From: a virus
Length of the DNA: 22,281 nt
IMG/VR virus record: IMGVR_UViG_3300047274_000044
Coordinates: 1-22,281 of that record
Strand: one strand, 5' to 3'
The notes below the pieces were generated by a model. The model did no database searches. It was not told the origin of the DNA and was given only the letters and a program-made list of their open reading frames with translations. The stretch's first letter is position 1. Each line of letters begins with the position of its first letter. The translations under genes and the position numbers were made by a program. Of the stretch, positions 13,475 through 21,996 are shown one piece after another.

Positions 13475-13503
13475 AATATATCACGGTTTTAAATGGGGCG
13501 CAA
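13475..13503 (-). promoter_or_regulatory. Predicted extended -10 promoter
   Basis: On the minus strand TTGCGC (13498-13503) and TGATATATT (-10 hexamer TATATT at 13475-13480 with the TGn extension) are separated by 17 bp. It lies in the only sizeable gap inside the module, between the capsid terminator and the 180-aa gene, and would restart transcription for downstream genes. The -35 is poor; the extended -10 is good. Confidence 0.5.
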
Positions 13504-13590
13504 CAAAATGTTGGCGGCTCACTGTACAGCGACTTGGGCCATACGCGCTTATTGTCCCGAATGGCGACCACCAACATGGAAATAATACAA

Positions 13591-13615
13591 TAAAAAGGGC
13601 TCCCGAAGGAGCCCT
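13591..13615 (-). terminator. Intrinsic terminator after the major capsid gene
   Basis: On the minus strand AGGGCTCC-TTCG-GGAGCCCT forms an 8-bp stem with a TTCG tetraloop, followed by TTTTTA. It lies about 37 nt after the capsid stop codon. This is a textbook rho-independent terminator separating head from later genes. Confidence 0.88.
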
Positions 13616-13651
13616 AGTGGCAGGCCAGTCACCTCTACCGTACTGAACTTA

Positions 13652-14581
13652 TCAAGCGCCTGCGGAACCCCACATGCCGAGGGGATCAGACCAGCCGAAG
13701 CTGTAACGCTCACGAGCCTTGTAACGGACGTTGCCCGTGTCAAAGTCGCCGTCCATCGAGTTAGCCAAAGGCATACGCTCGAAATGCTTCATGCCGTTGG
13801 GAACGTCGGTAATCAAATACCAGCCGTTGCTGTCGGTCAAGAAGTGGTTGACACAGTAGCCTTCAGGAATCGCACCCATCTGCTTGATAGCGTTGATGTC
13901 GTTATCAGCAGTAGAGACGCGCAGTTCAGTGTCAAGCAAACGCTTGGCAACAAACATCAGCGCTGGGGGGATGACCATCTTGCGGGGCTTGGCAGCGATC
14001 AACAGACCACGCTCATCGGTCCATGCAGCGATTTGAATCACGGCATTTTCCAAGGAGGTCTCGTTCAAGTCCACGCCAGTGGTGGGGCTGTTGTAGTTAA
14101 CAGCGCCATTAACCAAGGGGTGGCCAACACGAGTGCTGGAGCTGTTGTTACCGAACAAGGTCACGCCGTCACCGCCCAAGTACGAACCGTTGAAACCGTT
14201 ATTGATAACGGAGGCGGCTTTAACTTGCTTGGTGTAGGACATCGCACGGGCCAGGGCTTTGGTGTAACGAGCAGACAGTGAGTCATACAAGTTATCTTCC
14301 ACAGCTTCCTCGGTGATCGAGAAGCCCAGGGCGATGGTTTCGTGGTTGTAACGGGCGGTGAACGCTTCTTGTGCGTTGTCATACGCGATGGCGGAGCCCT
14401 CGTTCTTGACGGGAGCAGCACCGAAACCAGCAAGCTTGGTCTCTTCTTCGAAGCTACGCTCTGATTTCTCAGTTTCGTAGATTTCTTTGTGCTCTTCGCC
14501 GTAACGAGCGTATTCCAAACCGAACAAAGCGTTCAGACCAGGGAGCAACTCTTTAAGTAGTTGTGCGCGTGAAATTGCCAT
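13652..14581 (-). CDS. Major capsid protein
   Basis: 309 residues, without a fused scaffold. The N-terminal helix (AQLLKELLPGLNALFGLEYARYG) and E-rich arm (YETEKSERSFEEETKLAGFG) precede an HK97-fold-like body with FSITEEAVEDNLYDS, YTKQVKAASVINNGF, ERGLLIAAKPRKMVIPP and the end YSFGWSDPLGMWG. It resembles Mu gpT-like capsid proteins in overall motif order. Position directly after the decoration-like gene and scaffold-like gene, and the strong terminator behind it, match a highly expressed capsid gene. Expected to form the icosahedral shell. Confidence 0.85.
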   Translation of the reverse strand: MAISRAQLLKELLPGLNALFGLEYARYGEEHKEIYETEKSERSFEEETKLAGFGAAPVKNEGSAIAYDNAQEAFTARYNHETIALGFSITEEAVEDNLYDSLSARYTKALARAMSYTKQVKAASVINNGFNGSYLGGDGVTLFGNNSSSTRVGHPLVNGAVNYNSPTTGVDLNETSLENAVIQIAAWTDERGLLIAAKPRKMVIPPALMFVAKRLLDTELRVSTADNDINAIKQMGAIPEGYCVNHFLTDSNGWYLITDVPNGMKHFERMPLANSMDGDFDTGNVRYKARERYSFGWSDPLGMWGSAGA

Positions 14582-14594
14582 TTTGAGTTACTCC

Positions 14595-15221
14595 TTACAG
14601 ACCAACTGCGTTGGTAAATGAGTGATAGCCGGGATTGATTTTAACCAGGATGTCGGTGTAGGCGTCGCCCACAGTCGAGAAACCAACCATATCAACAAAC
14701 CCAACAACACGGAATGCTGCGGTGGTGGTCACAGCCGAGGCACCTGCCACGACAGAAGCCGTAGAGTTACCAGTGGATGTGCTACCAGTTGCCACAGCGC
14801 CAGTTGAGAAAAACACGTTTGCGCCCACGGCAGCTTGCGTGACAGAGCCAGCAGACTGAACTTGGAACACAACACCGGGATCATCCACAACGTAAGCGTT
14901 AATCACGCCAGTGGTACCCGTGGGGTAGTACTGAGCGTAGATCACTTGGCCTTGTGCGTTGATGTAAGAACAGCCAACAAACACACCTACGATGCCCGTG
15001 TTAGCGGTACCGACAGGAAAGCCGTTGGTGGTCGCATCTGCGCCAGTTGCGGTGGCCACAGCCAGATAGCCAGACGCATTCACGTACACGGGCGAACCGT
15101 TGTAAATGTTCGAGGCAGTGCCTGCGGGGTCGATGAGATACGAACGGGTTGCACCTGCGTATGGTGTGCCACCCAGCTCATTCACGGGTTTTAGCCCGTA
15201 TGGGGATGCTACTGATGCCAT
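14595..15221 (-). CDS. Head decoration-like structural protein
   Basis: 208 residues, nearly devoid of charge, rich in Val, Thr, Gly and Ala. The N-terminus ASPYGLKPVNELGGTPY is a recurrent start among phage proteins encoded immediately before the major capsid gene. The body is beta-rich (NIYNGSPVYVNASGYL, VFVGCSYINAQGQVIYAQYY). AAGGAG lies 7 nt before the ATG, suggesting strong translation. Probably a capsid-binding decoration or cement protein; direct evidence is lacking. Confidence 0.7.
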   Translation of the reverse strand: MASVASPYGLKPVNELGGTPYAGATRSYLIDPAGTASNIYNGSPVYVNASGYLAVATATGADATTNGFPVGTANTGIVGVFVGCSYINAQGQVIYAQYYPTGTTGVINAYVVDDPGVVFQVQSAGSVTQAAVGANVFFSTGAVATGSTSTGNSTASVVAGASAVTTTAAFRVVGFVDMVGFSTVGDAYTDILVKINPGYHSFTNAVGL

Positions 15222-15236
15222 TTAAGGACTCCTTGT

Positions 15237-15689
15237 TTACTTAGAACCTGAACCAAACCCCCTGCCGCCGCTGACTGTGGACTTGCGGTCCGCAAACAAA
15301 GGCATACGAGGATCATTGTTTCGCATGAAGTGGTTGTCCACCGATTCCATCTGGTTTTGTGCTTGTCGGTCGTAGTAATCGTCCCGAGCGCGTGCTCGTT
15401 CCGCCACCATTTTGCAGAGCATGAGTCCGCCAATTTCGACGTTCCCGGTCTTTGCATTACCTTCAATCATCAATTCCGGATGATCTTCTGCCTTGACTGG
15501 CTCCCAACCGTCGCGCATCTTTCGAGACACGTTGGTGGGTTCAGCTTGCCCTAATACGTGGGTGGCCACCCAGCGGTAAACATATCCTGGCTCCGGGGTC
15601 GGATCAGGCAGTGCCGAGGAAGGCGTATACACATAACGGGTTTGCTTGTCGCGTGACACGAGATCACGGGGGGTACGGTTTTCAGCCAT
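15237..15689 (-). CDS. Conserved head-region protein
   Basis: 150 residues, starting MAENRTPRDLVSRDKQTR and containing PGYVYRWVATHVLG, RKMRDGWEPV and a C-terminal Gly/Ser-rich tail (TVSGGRGFGSGSK). The pattern of a 'YRWV ... R...GWE.V' core occurs in hypothetical proteins between scaffold and capsid genes in many environmental phages. It overlaps the scaffold-like gene by 8 nt. Probably an assembly or minor virion component. No enzymatic motif. Confidence 0.62.
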   Translation of the reverse strand: MAENRTPRDLVSRDKQTRYVYTPSSALPDPTPEPGYVYRWVATHVLGQAEPTNVSRKMRDGWEPVKAEDHPELMIEGNAKTGNVEIGGLMLCKMVAERARARDDYYDRQAQNQMESVDNHFMRNNDPRMPLFADRKSTVSGGRGFGSGSK

Positions 15690-16641
15690 TTTGACTCTCC
15701 AATTTTGCTACTTGAGCAGCATACTGCTGCGGGGTTAATCCAAATTTCTTTGCCAGTGCGACCTGGGTCTGAGTGAGTTGGACTTTCTTGGCACCCGACG
15801 AACGGGTCGCGGGCGCTGCAACGGCAGCAGGTCGTCTTGGGGAATCACCCGACCTTGGCTTGTCTTCGGCACCACCGAAAACTTCGGGGAACTTCGACTT
15901 CACGCGAGCATCGATTTGCTCGAAATATTCATCAGTGCGGGGATCGACCCCGTTGTTGACTAGTTTTTGATGCAGCCCTAGTGCAAAGCTGGTGACTTCT
16001 TCGAACCCGTTGGAACCGAACCACTGGTTTTTTGCCTGCCAGCGCAGAGTTTTTTCGTCCGGTTGAGCCTGTTCAGGTTCGCTTTTCCGCGTTTGTACAT
16101 CATATTCTTCGGTTTGTAAAGGGGGTGGGCGAAAACTTTTTGCTTGCTCCAACTTCCACTTGGCGTCAGTAAGTGCTTCCTGGGCTGCAATGATGGCGTC
16201 AGTGTCAAACGCTTCCTGGGCATCCTTGTACTGGCGGCGGGCTTTCTCCAGTTCGGCTTCCGCCGCTGTTTTGGCCATGGTGCCGTACTGTTCTGACCCA
16301 GTTGAAACATACTGTTTTAACTGCTTGTTCTCGTTGATGAGCTGCTGTGCGAGACGCTCGAGTTCTTGCTTCTCGCGCATGGTGGCTTCTTTGGCCCGGC
16401 GCTCGTCGTGGCGTGCGTGGGTCAACTCCTTGATGCGCCCTTTGACTTTATCGGAGTAGTTCTCGATTTCGTCGTCCGTGGGGTCTTCCACCTCCCGGTC
16501 CAGGGGCTTGCGGCCTCTGTCTTGGATGGGGGTATCGTCAACGACTTCGACTTCTACGTCGCCGTCGTCCTCCACGGACACATTGACCTGGGAGGTCTTT
16601 TCGTCATCCAGTTCGTCTGGGAACTTGTATTGTTCAGCCAT
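15682..16641 (-). CDS. Scaffold-like protein
   Basis: 319 residues. The acidic N-terminus (DELDDEKTSQVNVSVEDD) is followed by a long coiled coil from about 65 to 170 (IKELTHARHDERRAKEAT, KQELERLAQQLINENKQL), a linker, a globular part with RWQAKNQWFGSNGFEEV and a basic C-terminus (RRPAAVAAPATRSSGAKK, then LTQTQVALAKKFGLTPQQY). Acidic head, coiled coil and basic tail are the classic features of capsid scaffolding proteins, and the gene lies between portal and capsid. It should guide procapsid assembly and then leave. Confidence 0.75.
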   Translation of the reverse strand: MAEQYKFPDELDDEKTSQVNVSVEDDGDVEVEVVDDTPIQDRGRKPLDREVEDPTDDEIENYSDKVKGRIKELTHARHDERRAKEATMREKQELERLAQQLINENKQLKQYVSTGSEQYGTMAKTAAEAELEKARRQYKDAQEAFDTDAIIAAQEALTDAKWKLEQAKSFRPPPLQTEEYDVQTRKSEPEQAQPDEKTLRWQAKNQWFGSNGFEEVTSFALGLHQKLVNNGVDPRTDEYFEQIDARVKSKFPEVFGGAEDKPRSGDSPRRPAAVAAPATRSSGAKKVQLTQTQVALAKKFGLTPQQYAAQVAKLESQNG

Positions 16642-16651
16642 GTCTACTCCA

Positions 16652-17089
16652 TCAAGCGCGGGTTAACCCGCGAGGGTCTTGCACAACAGCATCGACTTGA
16701 TCGTCGTTAATCAAGCGAAACTCTTTACCGAAAATTTTGAAGCGCGTACCAGAATAAGTACGTACCAGTACAAAGTCACCTGCCTTGCACCACGCGCCTG
16801 CGGGGAACTTGGTAGTGTCTTTGTACGCGTCAAGGCCGACCTTGAGCACAAACAGAACAGTTGTGGCGTGTTCTTCTTGGCGCATGTAGGTTCCAGGCTT
16901 TACAAGATCAAGCTCAGTACCGTCAATCTTTTCAGAGATGTCGGGTACCGCACACAGCAGCTTCCAGCCTGTCGGCTCTGGCAGCGCGGTTGCTTTCTCG
17001 TTGTTGCTTGCGTCTTCTGCCGGGGCAGAGACGGGTTGGATTGCTTCAGGCAGGGCAAACTGCCCCGGTTCAAGTACGAGTTCACTCAT
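16652..17089 (-). CDS. GroES-like co-chaperonin
   Basis: 145 residues from the ATG at 17089, which overlaps the upstream stop by 8 nt; the open frame extends further but reads into a neighbouring gene. Residues 1-40 are a Pro/Ala/Glu-rich extension. Residues 41-138 follow the GroES plan: WKLLCAVPDISEKIDGTEL with a mobile-loop-like KPGTYMRQEEHATT, a VLKVG strand, then CKAGDFVLVRTYSGTRFKI and EFRLINDDQVDAVVQ, which parallel 'GD.V.F..Y.G..' and 'L..DD..AV' of GroES. Expected to cap host GroEL to fold capsid proteins, like T4 gp31. Sequence divergence keeps this short of certain. Confidence 0.7.
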   Translation of the reverse strand: MSELVLEPGQFALPEAIQPVSAPAEDASNNEKATALPEPTGWKLLCAVPDISEKIDGTELDLVKPGTYMRQEEHATTVLFVLKVGLDAYKDTTKFPAGAWCKAGDFVLVRTYSGTRFKIFGKEFRLINDDQVDAVVQDPRGLTRA

Positions 17090-17276
17090 CGGATTGTTCA
17101 ACTTTCTTTGCAAGGTCAATGATGTAACGCTCTGCGATGGCCAGACCCTGGATGATCCCGCAAAGTTTTTGGTACTCTTCAAAATTGCGACACGCACCAC
17201 CAGCGCAGTCATCTGCGTAGTTGTTCATGTCGGTGCGTATTTGTTCGCGCAATACGCGTGCGAAATCGTCAATCAT
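17082..17276 (-). CDS. Small helical protein after portal
   Basis: 64 residues, all-helical and acidic (MIDDFARVLREQIRTDMNN ... YQKLCGIIQGLAIAERYI). Two cysteines (DDCAGGACRNF) lie close together in the middle and a third is in KLCG. It begins 3 nt after the portal stop and overlaps the GroES-like gene by 8 nt. Similar short proteins downstream of portal genes are annotated as hypothetical. Function unknown. Confidence 0.65.
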   Translation of the reverse strand: MIDDFARVLREQIRTDMNNYADDCAGGACRNFEEYQKLCGIIQGLAIAERYIIDLAKKVEQSDE

Positions 17277-17279
17277 GTT

Positions 17280-19709
17280 TTAGGAGTTTCCTTTTGTGGT
17301 TGGTTGGTTGGTCTGCATACTCATTTCTTGTTTACGAAACTTTATATCGCCTGCTTTGGTTAACGCATCTACTTGAAGTTTCTTGTTGTCCATCTTTAGC
17401 TTGCCCGCTTGCGCCAGTGCATTGTTCTGAATTTTCTTGTTCTCAACGGCTAGTTTGCCTTGAATCTCTTGCGCTTTAAGCTGGAGTTCTTGCTGGCGCA
17501 ACTGCAACTCCTGCTGCTGCATCTGTAGCACCGGGTCCTGCGCTTGTTGCTGGGCTTGCTGCTGGGCAGCCTGCTGTTGGCTTTGCTGGAGCACTTGCTG
17601 TGCTGCCTGCGCCATCATCCCTGACAGAGCCACCTCGATCTGCGGGGGCAACTTCTCGTCTGCTGGGGGCAACGGCATGCCAAGCTGCTGTTCAATCTTC
17701 TGACGGTACGCAAAGCCTACGTGCTCAGAAATGTGCGCCATCATGGCTGCTTGAATCTGCGGTGCCTTGGGGTTTTGACCAACCAACTGCATGACGATGG
17801 GGTCTTGCATGGCCATCATGTGCACCTTGATGTGCGACTCGTGGTCTTGGTAGAAGAACGCCTTGAGCGGCTCCATCTTGAGCGCGGCCATGTTCTCAGA
17901 CACGGGATCTTTGGGCTTTTGGTCGTCAGGCAGGGGCACGAGCTTGTCTGCATCCTTGATCCCCAAGACCTCCAGCATCTGGCGATGCAACTGGGGCAAG
18001 TCGTAGATGTCCGGGGCCATCTGTGCCATCTGGATCACGGCTTGGTACTGCACAACCCGCTGGCTCATGGTGGCCGCGTTGGGGTCACTTACCGGGATGA
18101 TGTCAACGTGGTTGTAGTCCTCTTGCTTGGCGCGTCTGGTGGACTTGTCTGGGTCGTAGTCGTACTCGGGGTCTGTGTAGTCCCGAATCAACCCGGCCAG
18201 CAGTTGTAGTTCTTGTTTGAAGCTGTAGTGCAACCGGGCCTGAACAGCCGACATCACCTTCAACTGACGCTCCAAGAGAGCCAGCGTGGTGCCCACGGGC
18301 GCTTGTGCGCTCATGTCCGAGACCTTCATGTCCGCCGTGGCGGCAAAGCGTCTGCCTTCTTCCACGATGGTGCCCAGCAACTGGTACAGAACGCTGCTTG
18401 GTTCTTTGTACGGCAGGGGCAGGATGTTGTCTCTGAGCGCCCCAGAACTGATGTCTACGTCTCTAAACTCACCGGGCTGAATCGGTGTGTCATCACCCTT
18501 AATGCGAAGCCCTCTAGTTTTGAGGCCCCCCGGCAGGTTGGAGAGCGTACCCGCATCGACCAGTTGGCGCATGATGCTGGTTGCAGACTTGGCAAACCCG
18601 CCGATGAGGTGGAAAAGACCAAAGCCATAAGCCCCGAATCCTGGGATGTATTGGTAGTGGACAAAGTGCTGTCGTTTGAGTCGCAGGTCATCGTCTTCCT
18701 TCCAGTTGCGGCGCACGGCCAACACCTCGTTGGTCCCTTTTATTAGGGTAACTACGTATGGTAAGGCGATACCAGTCTCTTCGCCGTCACCGTCTTTGTC
18801 TTGGTAGCCGTCTAGGTCCAAGTCAACGTGGCACTCAAAGATGATATAGCGTTCGTCGTTCAGGTCACTGAACCCCGTCTCTTTGTCCTTGGCTTTCTGG
18901 ATGTTGGTCTGCTCTTTGGACGGATCGGGCAACTCAACGTCCCGGTAGAACCCGGCTTTCTGGAGTTTCACAACCTCGTTCTTGGTCTTGCGCATCACAT
19001 GGGTGACGCGGTAGCAGGTGTCCAAGTCCGTGGCCCCGTAGGGCAGGATGATGTCTTCTGCGGGGATGAACATCGACACCTGACGCCCCAGGCTTGGGTC
19101 GTAGTACACCTTTTTAAACGCACTGCCAGTGGCTGGCAGGCTCCACAGCATGCGCTCATGCTCGGGCCTGAACTCACGCATCACCTCTGTTAGCTCGTAG
19201 TTCATGTCGAACTCAACGCGAACAGCGGCTTCTTGCTTCTGCAAGGTCTGTTTGCCAAGTATCTTGGTTCGCACCGGGCCTTGCGCGGGGAAGGTCTCCG
19301 TGATCGTCTCAGACTGGAAGCGCACAACCGCTTCGGTAATCATCGGGTGGAACACGCCAGACGCGCCGTTCCACGGTTCCGTGCGATCCTCGTACTGGAG
19401 GCCTAACAGTTTTAAGCCCTCTGTGTAGGCTTTCTCCCAGTCCTTGCGGGAGTTCTTGTCGTTCTCAATGTCCCCGGCCAAGTCCCCAGCCAGGGTCTCC
19501 AAGGCAGACTGGTCCATCTCCTCGGCCAAGTTGTCATTGAACGTGTCGTCTTCTTCGTCGCCTGGGCGGATGGACATCGCAAACCCTGGGCCTTCAATGT
19601 TGACTTCTTCAGGATCGATGATCTCGATCTCCAGCGCCTCTTCTTGCTCTCCCAGTTCGTCGATGCCCTGGGGCTGTTGGTAAAGCGCTTTGTCGATATT
19701 GGTTGCCAT
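17280..19709 (-). CDS. Portal protein (P22-like, long form)
   Basis: 809 residues. An acidic N-terminus (residues 10-65) precedes the portal core, which shows RKDWEKAYTEGLKLLGL, the WNGASGVFHPMI motif, ITETFPAQGPV, a DP-containing strand set (YDPSLGRQVSMFIPAED), YQYIPGFGAYGFGLFHLIGG and a long helix (LALLERQLKVMSAVQARLHY). This order is seen in large portal proteins of podovirus-like phages. The last 110 residues are a Gln-rich coiled coil with duplicated QQELQL units, recalling the barrel of P22 gp1. It forms the dodecameric DNA channel and docks terminase. GGA lies before the ATG, and the start is 8 nt after terL. Confidence 0.88.
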   Translation of the reverse strand: MATNIDKALYQQPQGIDELGEQEEALEIEIIDPEEVNIEGPGFAMSIRPGDEEDDTFNDNLAEEMDQSALETLAGDLAGDIENDKNSRKDWEKAYTEGLKLLGLQYEDRTEPWNGASGVFHPMITEAVVRFQSETITETFPAQGPVRTKILGKQTLQKQEAAVRVEFDMNYELTEVMREFRPEHERMLWSLPATGSAFKKVYYDPSLGRQVSMFIPAEDIILPYGATDLDTCYRVTHVMRKTKNEVVKLQKAGFYRDVELPDPSKEQTNIQKAKDKETGFSDLNDERYIIFECHVDLDLDGYQDKDGDGEETGIALPYVVTLIKGTNEVLAVRRNWKEDDDLRLKRQHFVHYQYIPGFGAYGFGLFHLIGGFAKSATSIMRQLVDAGTLSNLPGGLKTRGLRIKGDDTPIQPGEFRDVDISSGALRDNILPLPYKEPSSVLYQLLGTIVEEGRRFAATADMKVSDMSAQAPVGTTLALLERQLKVMSAVQARLHYSFKQELQLLAGLIRDYTDPEYDYDPDKSTRRAKQEDYNHVDIIPVSDPNAATMSQRVVQYQAVIQMAQMAPDIYDLPQLHRQMLEVLGIKDADKLVPLPDDQKPKDPVSENMAALKMEPLKAFFYQDHESHIKVHMMAMQDPIVMQLVGQNPKAPQIQAAMMAHISEHVGFAYRQKIEQQLGMPLPPADEKLPPQIEVALSGMMAQAAQQVLQQSQQQAAQQQAQQQAQDPVLQMQQQELQLRQQELQLKAQEIQGKLAVENKKIQNNALAQAGKLKMDNKKLQVDALTKAGDIKFRKQEMSMQTNQPTTKGNS

Positions 19710-19717
19710 GTCTGTCC

Positions 19718-21253
19718 TTAGTAATACGCCGCCTTACGGCGGAAGTAGATGGGGTCGTCTTTCTCGTCGGTGTTCAAACTGATGAACCCGCCCTGTCTGA
19801 ACCGCAGCAACGCCTGGGAGGTCGTGTCCACGTAGTCGTCGTTCTCGCCGTTGGGGAAGGACGCCACCTCCTCGATGACCTCCCTGGCCCAGCGTGTGTC
19901 TGGTGCCCAGACTGTACCTGAAGAGAATAAATCCGCAACCGCGTTTAGACGCACAACTTTGTCATTTCCCCTAGAGGGGTTGGTCTCTTGCACAGGTATG
20001 CCCATCCTGCGCAGCTCTTGTATCAACGGCGCTCCTGCGGCCTTCTTCTCCACGATAAACGCGTCTGGCTCCCACTCGTTGTAGTGCTTAAGCGCCGTGG
20101 CCTTCAGTTCGGGGAACTGCATCCTGTCCTTGAACGCATCGAGCAGTATGACCTGCGCCGCGTCGTTCTCTTCCTCGTTGTAGAACACACCCCAGGTCGT
20201 ACAGGCCGAATAGTCGGCGCTGGTCTTGGCTTCAAACGCCGTGTCCCAGGACTGGATGATGTACTCACAGGTGGGCGGTTCTTCGGGCTCCCAGATGCGC
20301 CAGTTCTTTCTGGAGATGATGGCCGCGTTGTCGCTGGTGGGCTGCTGCATGTACTGCGCGTTCCAGTACTGGGGGTCGATCGACGCTTTGGCCGACTTCA
20401 ATGCCGCCAAGGGCCACTGCTCTGGCCACAGGGACTTCTCATCGTCCGTGCCTTCGTTCAGTATGGCGGGCAACTCCACGATCTCCCAGGCCGGGGCGTC
20501 GGGGTTCTTGGTCTGGTAGTCGATCAGCCGCCCGGTCAGGTCCAGTTTGCCCCAGCGGGTCATCACCACAATGATTCCGCCCCCTGGCATCAAGCGCTGA
20601 AGAGGTCCAGTTTGGAACCAACTCCACGCCGTGTCAAACGCTAGACGACTGTTGGCTTTTACGTCTTGTTCCGAATGCGGATCATCAACAACGAATAGAT
20701 CAGCGCCGCGTCCAGCAAGTGCGCCGCCAACACCAGCGGCGTAGTACTGTCCGCCCGCCGCAGTGGACCATTTTCCAGCCGCTTTTTGGTCATCGGCAAC
20801 AACGGTTTGGGGAAATAGTTCACGGTAGTCCTCGCTGTCAATCAAATTGCGCACCTTGCGGCCAAAGTCTTCCGACAAAGACGCGGTGTGCGTACCCATG
20901 ATGATCTTCTTATTAGGGTATTTACCTAGAAAGTACGCTGGGAACAGGTAAGAACTGAATTCTGACTTGCCCATACGGGGTGCAATGTTGATGATGACCC
21001 GGTTTTTGCGCCCCTCAATCACATCGGTGAAGATTTTGGCCAGTTTCCTGTGGTGCGGACCCACTTTGAACCCCGGATAGACCCGTTTGGCAAAGGAAAT
21101 CATGTCCTGGCGTGCTGCTGCCACACCGTAGCGCCGCTCACGCTCTTCAAGCATGTCAAACAGCTCCATCTTCTCCTTGAGAGACAGTGTTGGGAGCGCT
21201 TGCTGGATAGCAGCGATCTCAGTTGGGGAGAGCGTCAGGTCGTTGAGCTTCAT
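19718..21253 (-). CDS. terL: Terminase large subunit
   Basis: 511 residues, full length. ATPase motor: Walker A-like APRMGKSE (91-98), Walker B LFVVDDPH (186-193) and coupling motif MTRWG (231-235). Nuclease domain (RNase H fold): D337 in SWDTAF, E402 in VEKK, and the D-rich NGENDDYVDTT (468-478) giving the third metal ligand. It drives DNA into the procapsid and cuts it. It overlaps the small-subunit gene by 35 nt and is followed by portal, a classic packaging order. The Arg-Met in Walker A (PRMGKS) is typical of this terminase branch. Confidence 0.95.
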   Translation of the reverse strand: MKLNDLTLSPTEIAAIQQALPTLSLKEKMELFDMLEERERRYGVAAARQDMISFAKRVYPGFKVGPHHRKLAKIFTDVIEGRKNRVIINIAPRMGKSEFSSYLFPAYFLGKYPNKKIIMGTHTASLSEDFGRKVRNLIDSEDYRELFPQTVVADDQKAAGKWSTAAGGQYYAAGVGGALAGRGADLFVVDDPHSEQDVKANSRLAFDTAWSWFQTGPLQRLMPGGGIIVVMTRWGKLDLTGRLIDYQTKNPDAPAWEIVELPAILNEGTDDEKSLWPEQWPLAALKSAKASIDPQYWNAQYMQQPTSDNAAIISRKNWRIWEPEEPPTCEYIIQSWDTAFEAKTSADYSACTTWGVFYNEEENDAAQVILLDAFKDRMQFPELKATALKHYNEWEPDAFIVEKKAAGAPLIQELRRMGIPVQETNPSRGNDKVVRLNAVADLFSSGTVWAPDTRWAREVIEEVASFPNGENDDYVDTTSQALLRFRQGGFISLNTDEKDDPIYFRRKAAYY

Positions 21254-21890
21254 CAGCCGTGGGTGGGGGTTGTGTGTGAGTACTAACTTCTATGTCTTCG
21301 ATCACGGCGGCGTCGGTGACGCCCATAAACCTGTTGAGCTTGTCTTTGATCTTCTGGTCGATCTCGTCGTCGCTCAAAGACTCCTTCTTGACCTCGATCT
21401 TGTCGGTGAACAGGCCGACTTCCGTGATTTTTCCCAAAAGACCAAGCGCCTTCAGGCGGATGTTGGCGTTGGGGTTCTCTGCTTCTTCCAACAGTTTAGC
21501 CACGGTGTAGCCACGAATCTCTTTGGCGCGTTCCACAAATTCCCAGTCGTATGCAGACAGCATCCCAACCAGATGCTGCACAGCCGCTGGGGTTTTTATC
21601 TGTGACAGGTGTTTGTGTGTGATCTCGGCTGGGACCGCCGTAATCATCCCGGTAAAAGACGCCCTGGCGGCGTCAATTTCTGCTTGTGCCACCGCTTCGT
21701 CGGTATCAACCGCGCCCAAGCCTTTAAGCCAGTCGGCAGTCTTTACTTTGGCGTCCACCAAATCTGCCGGGGACAGTTTGTTTACGGCAACGCTTTTCCC
21801 TTGGTGAGTACTCACCTCGGGAGAGAAATCTATTAAGTGATCCAGCATACGCGCATAAGCCCTTGAACCTGCGATTGAGCTAATGTACAC
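21219..21890 (-). CDS. Terminase small subunit-like protein
   Basis: Up to 223 residues, directly upstream of terL and overlapping it by 35 nt. Helical and charged: NKLSPADLVDAKVKTADWLK, AAVQHLVGMLSAYDWEFVER, NANIRLKALGLLGKITEVGLF, then an acidic, Pro-rich C-terminus (STHTQPPPTADEAQRPD). The 'R.KAL.LLGK.TEVGLF...IEV' stretch is typical of small-terminase proteins. The start is uncertain: the GTG at 21890 has only a weak GGGA upstream, and the ATG at 21848 has none well spaced. A 24-codon ORF with a strong ribosome site ends at 21880, so coupling or a +1 shift could set the true N-terminus. Role: DNA recognition for packaging. Confidence 0.75.
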   Translation of the reverse strand: MYISSIAGSRAYARMLDHLIDFSPEVSTHQGKSVAVNKLSPADLVDAKVKTADWLKGLGAVDTDEAVAQAEIDAARASFTGMITAVPAEITHKHLSQIKTPAAVQHLVGMLSAYDWEFVERAKEIRGYTVAKLLEEAENPNANIRLKALGLLGKITEVGLFTDKIEVKKESLSDDEIDQKIKDKLNRFMGVTDAAVIEDIEVSTHTQPPPTADEAQRPDALPN

Positions 21891-21954
21891 TCAATCCCGG
21901 TAAGTGTGCAAGCAGTTGCCAGTTGGCCTTCGGCCAATCAGCAAAAATGCTCAT
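21880..21954 (-). CDS. 24-residue leader ORF with strong ribosome site
   Basis: GGAGGAG (21961-21967) lies 6 nt before an ATG, the best ribosome site in the window. It reads MSIFADWPKANWQLLAH and seven more residues before a TAG at 21880. It overlaps the GTG start of the small terminase by 11 nt in another frame. It could be a leader peptide that couples translation, or the real N-terminus of the small terminase if a +1 shift or a sequencing indel is involved. Confidence 0.45.
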   Translation of the reverse strand: MSIFADWPKANWQLLAHLPGLSVH

Positions 21955-21967
21955 TTGCTTCTCCTCC

Positions 21968-21988
21968 GGGGGTTTGTGATTATCCCCC
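21968..21988 (-). other. G5/C5 hairpin touching the leader ribosome site
   Basis: On the minus strand GGGGG and CCCCC pair around an 11-nt loop, and the stem ends at the base before GGAGGAG. It could shape ribosome access to the leader ORF. Confidence 0.45.
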
Positions 21989-21996
21989 CTCTTCAT

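Noticed and set aside
13425-13646. 73-residue plus-strand ORF in the post-capsid gap
   Set aside because: It runs through the terminator stem and promoter, has no ribosome site and an unlikely composition.
17721-18746. Long plus-strand ORFs (162 and 177 aa) opposite the portal gene
   Set aside because: Composition is the reverse complement of the portal codons, with no promoter, ribosome site or recognisable domain.
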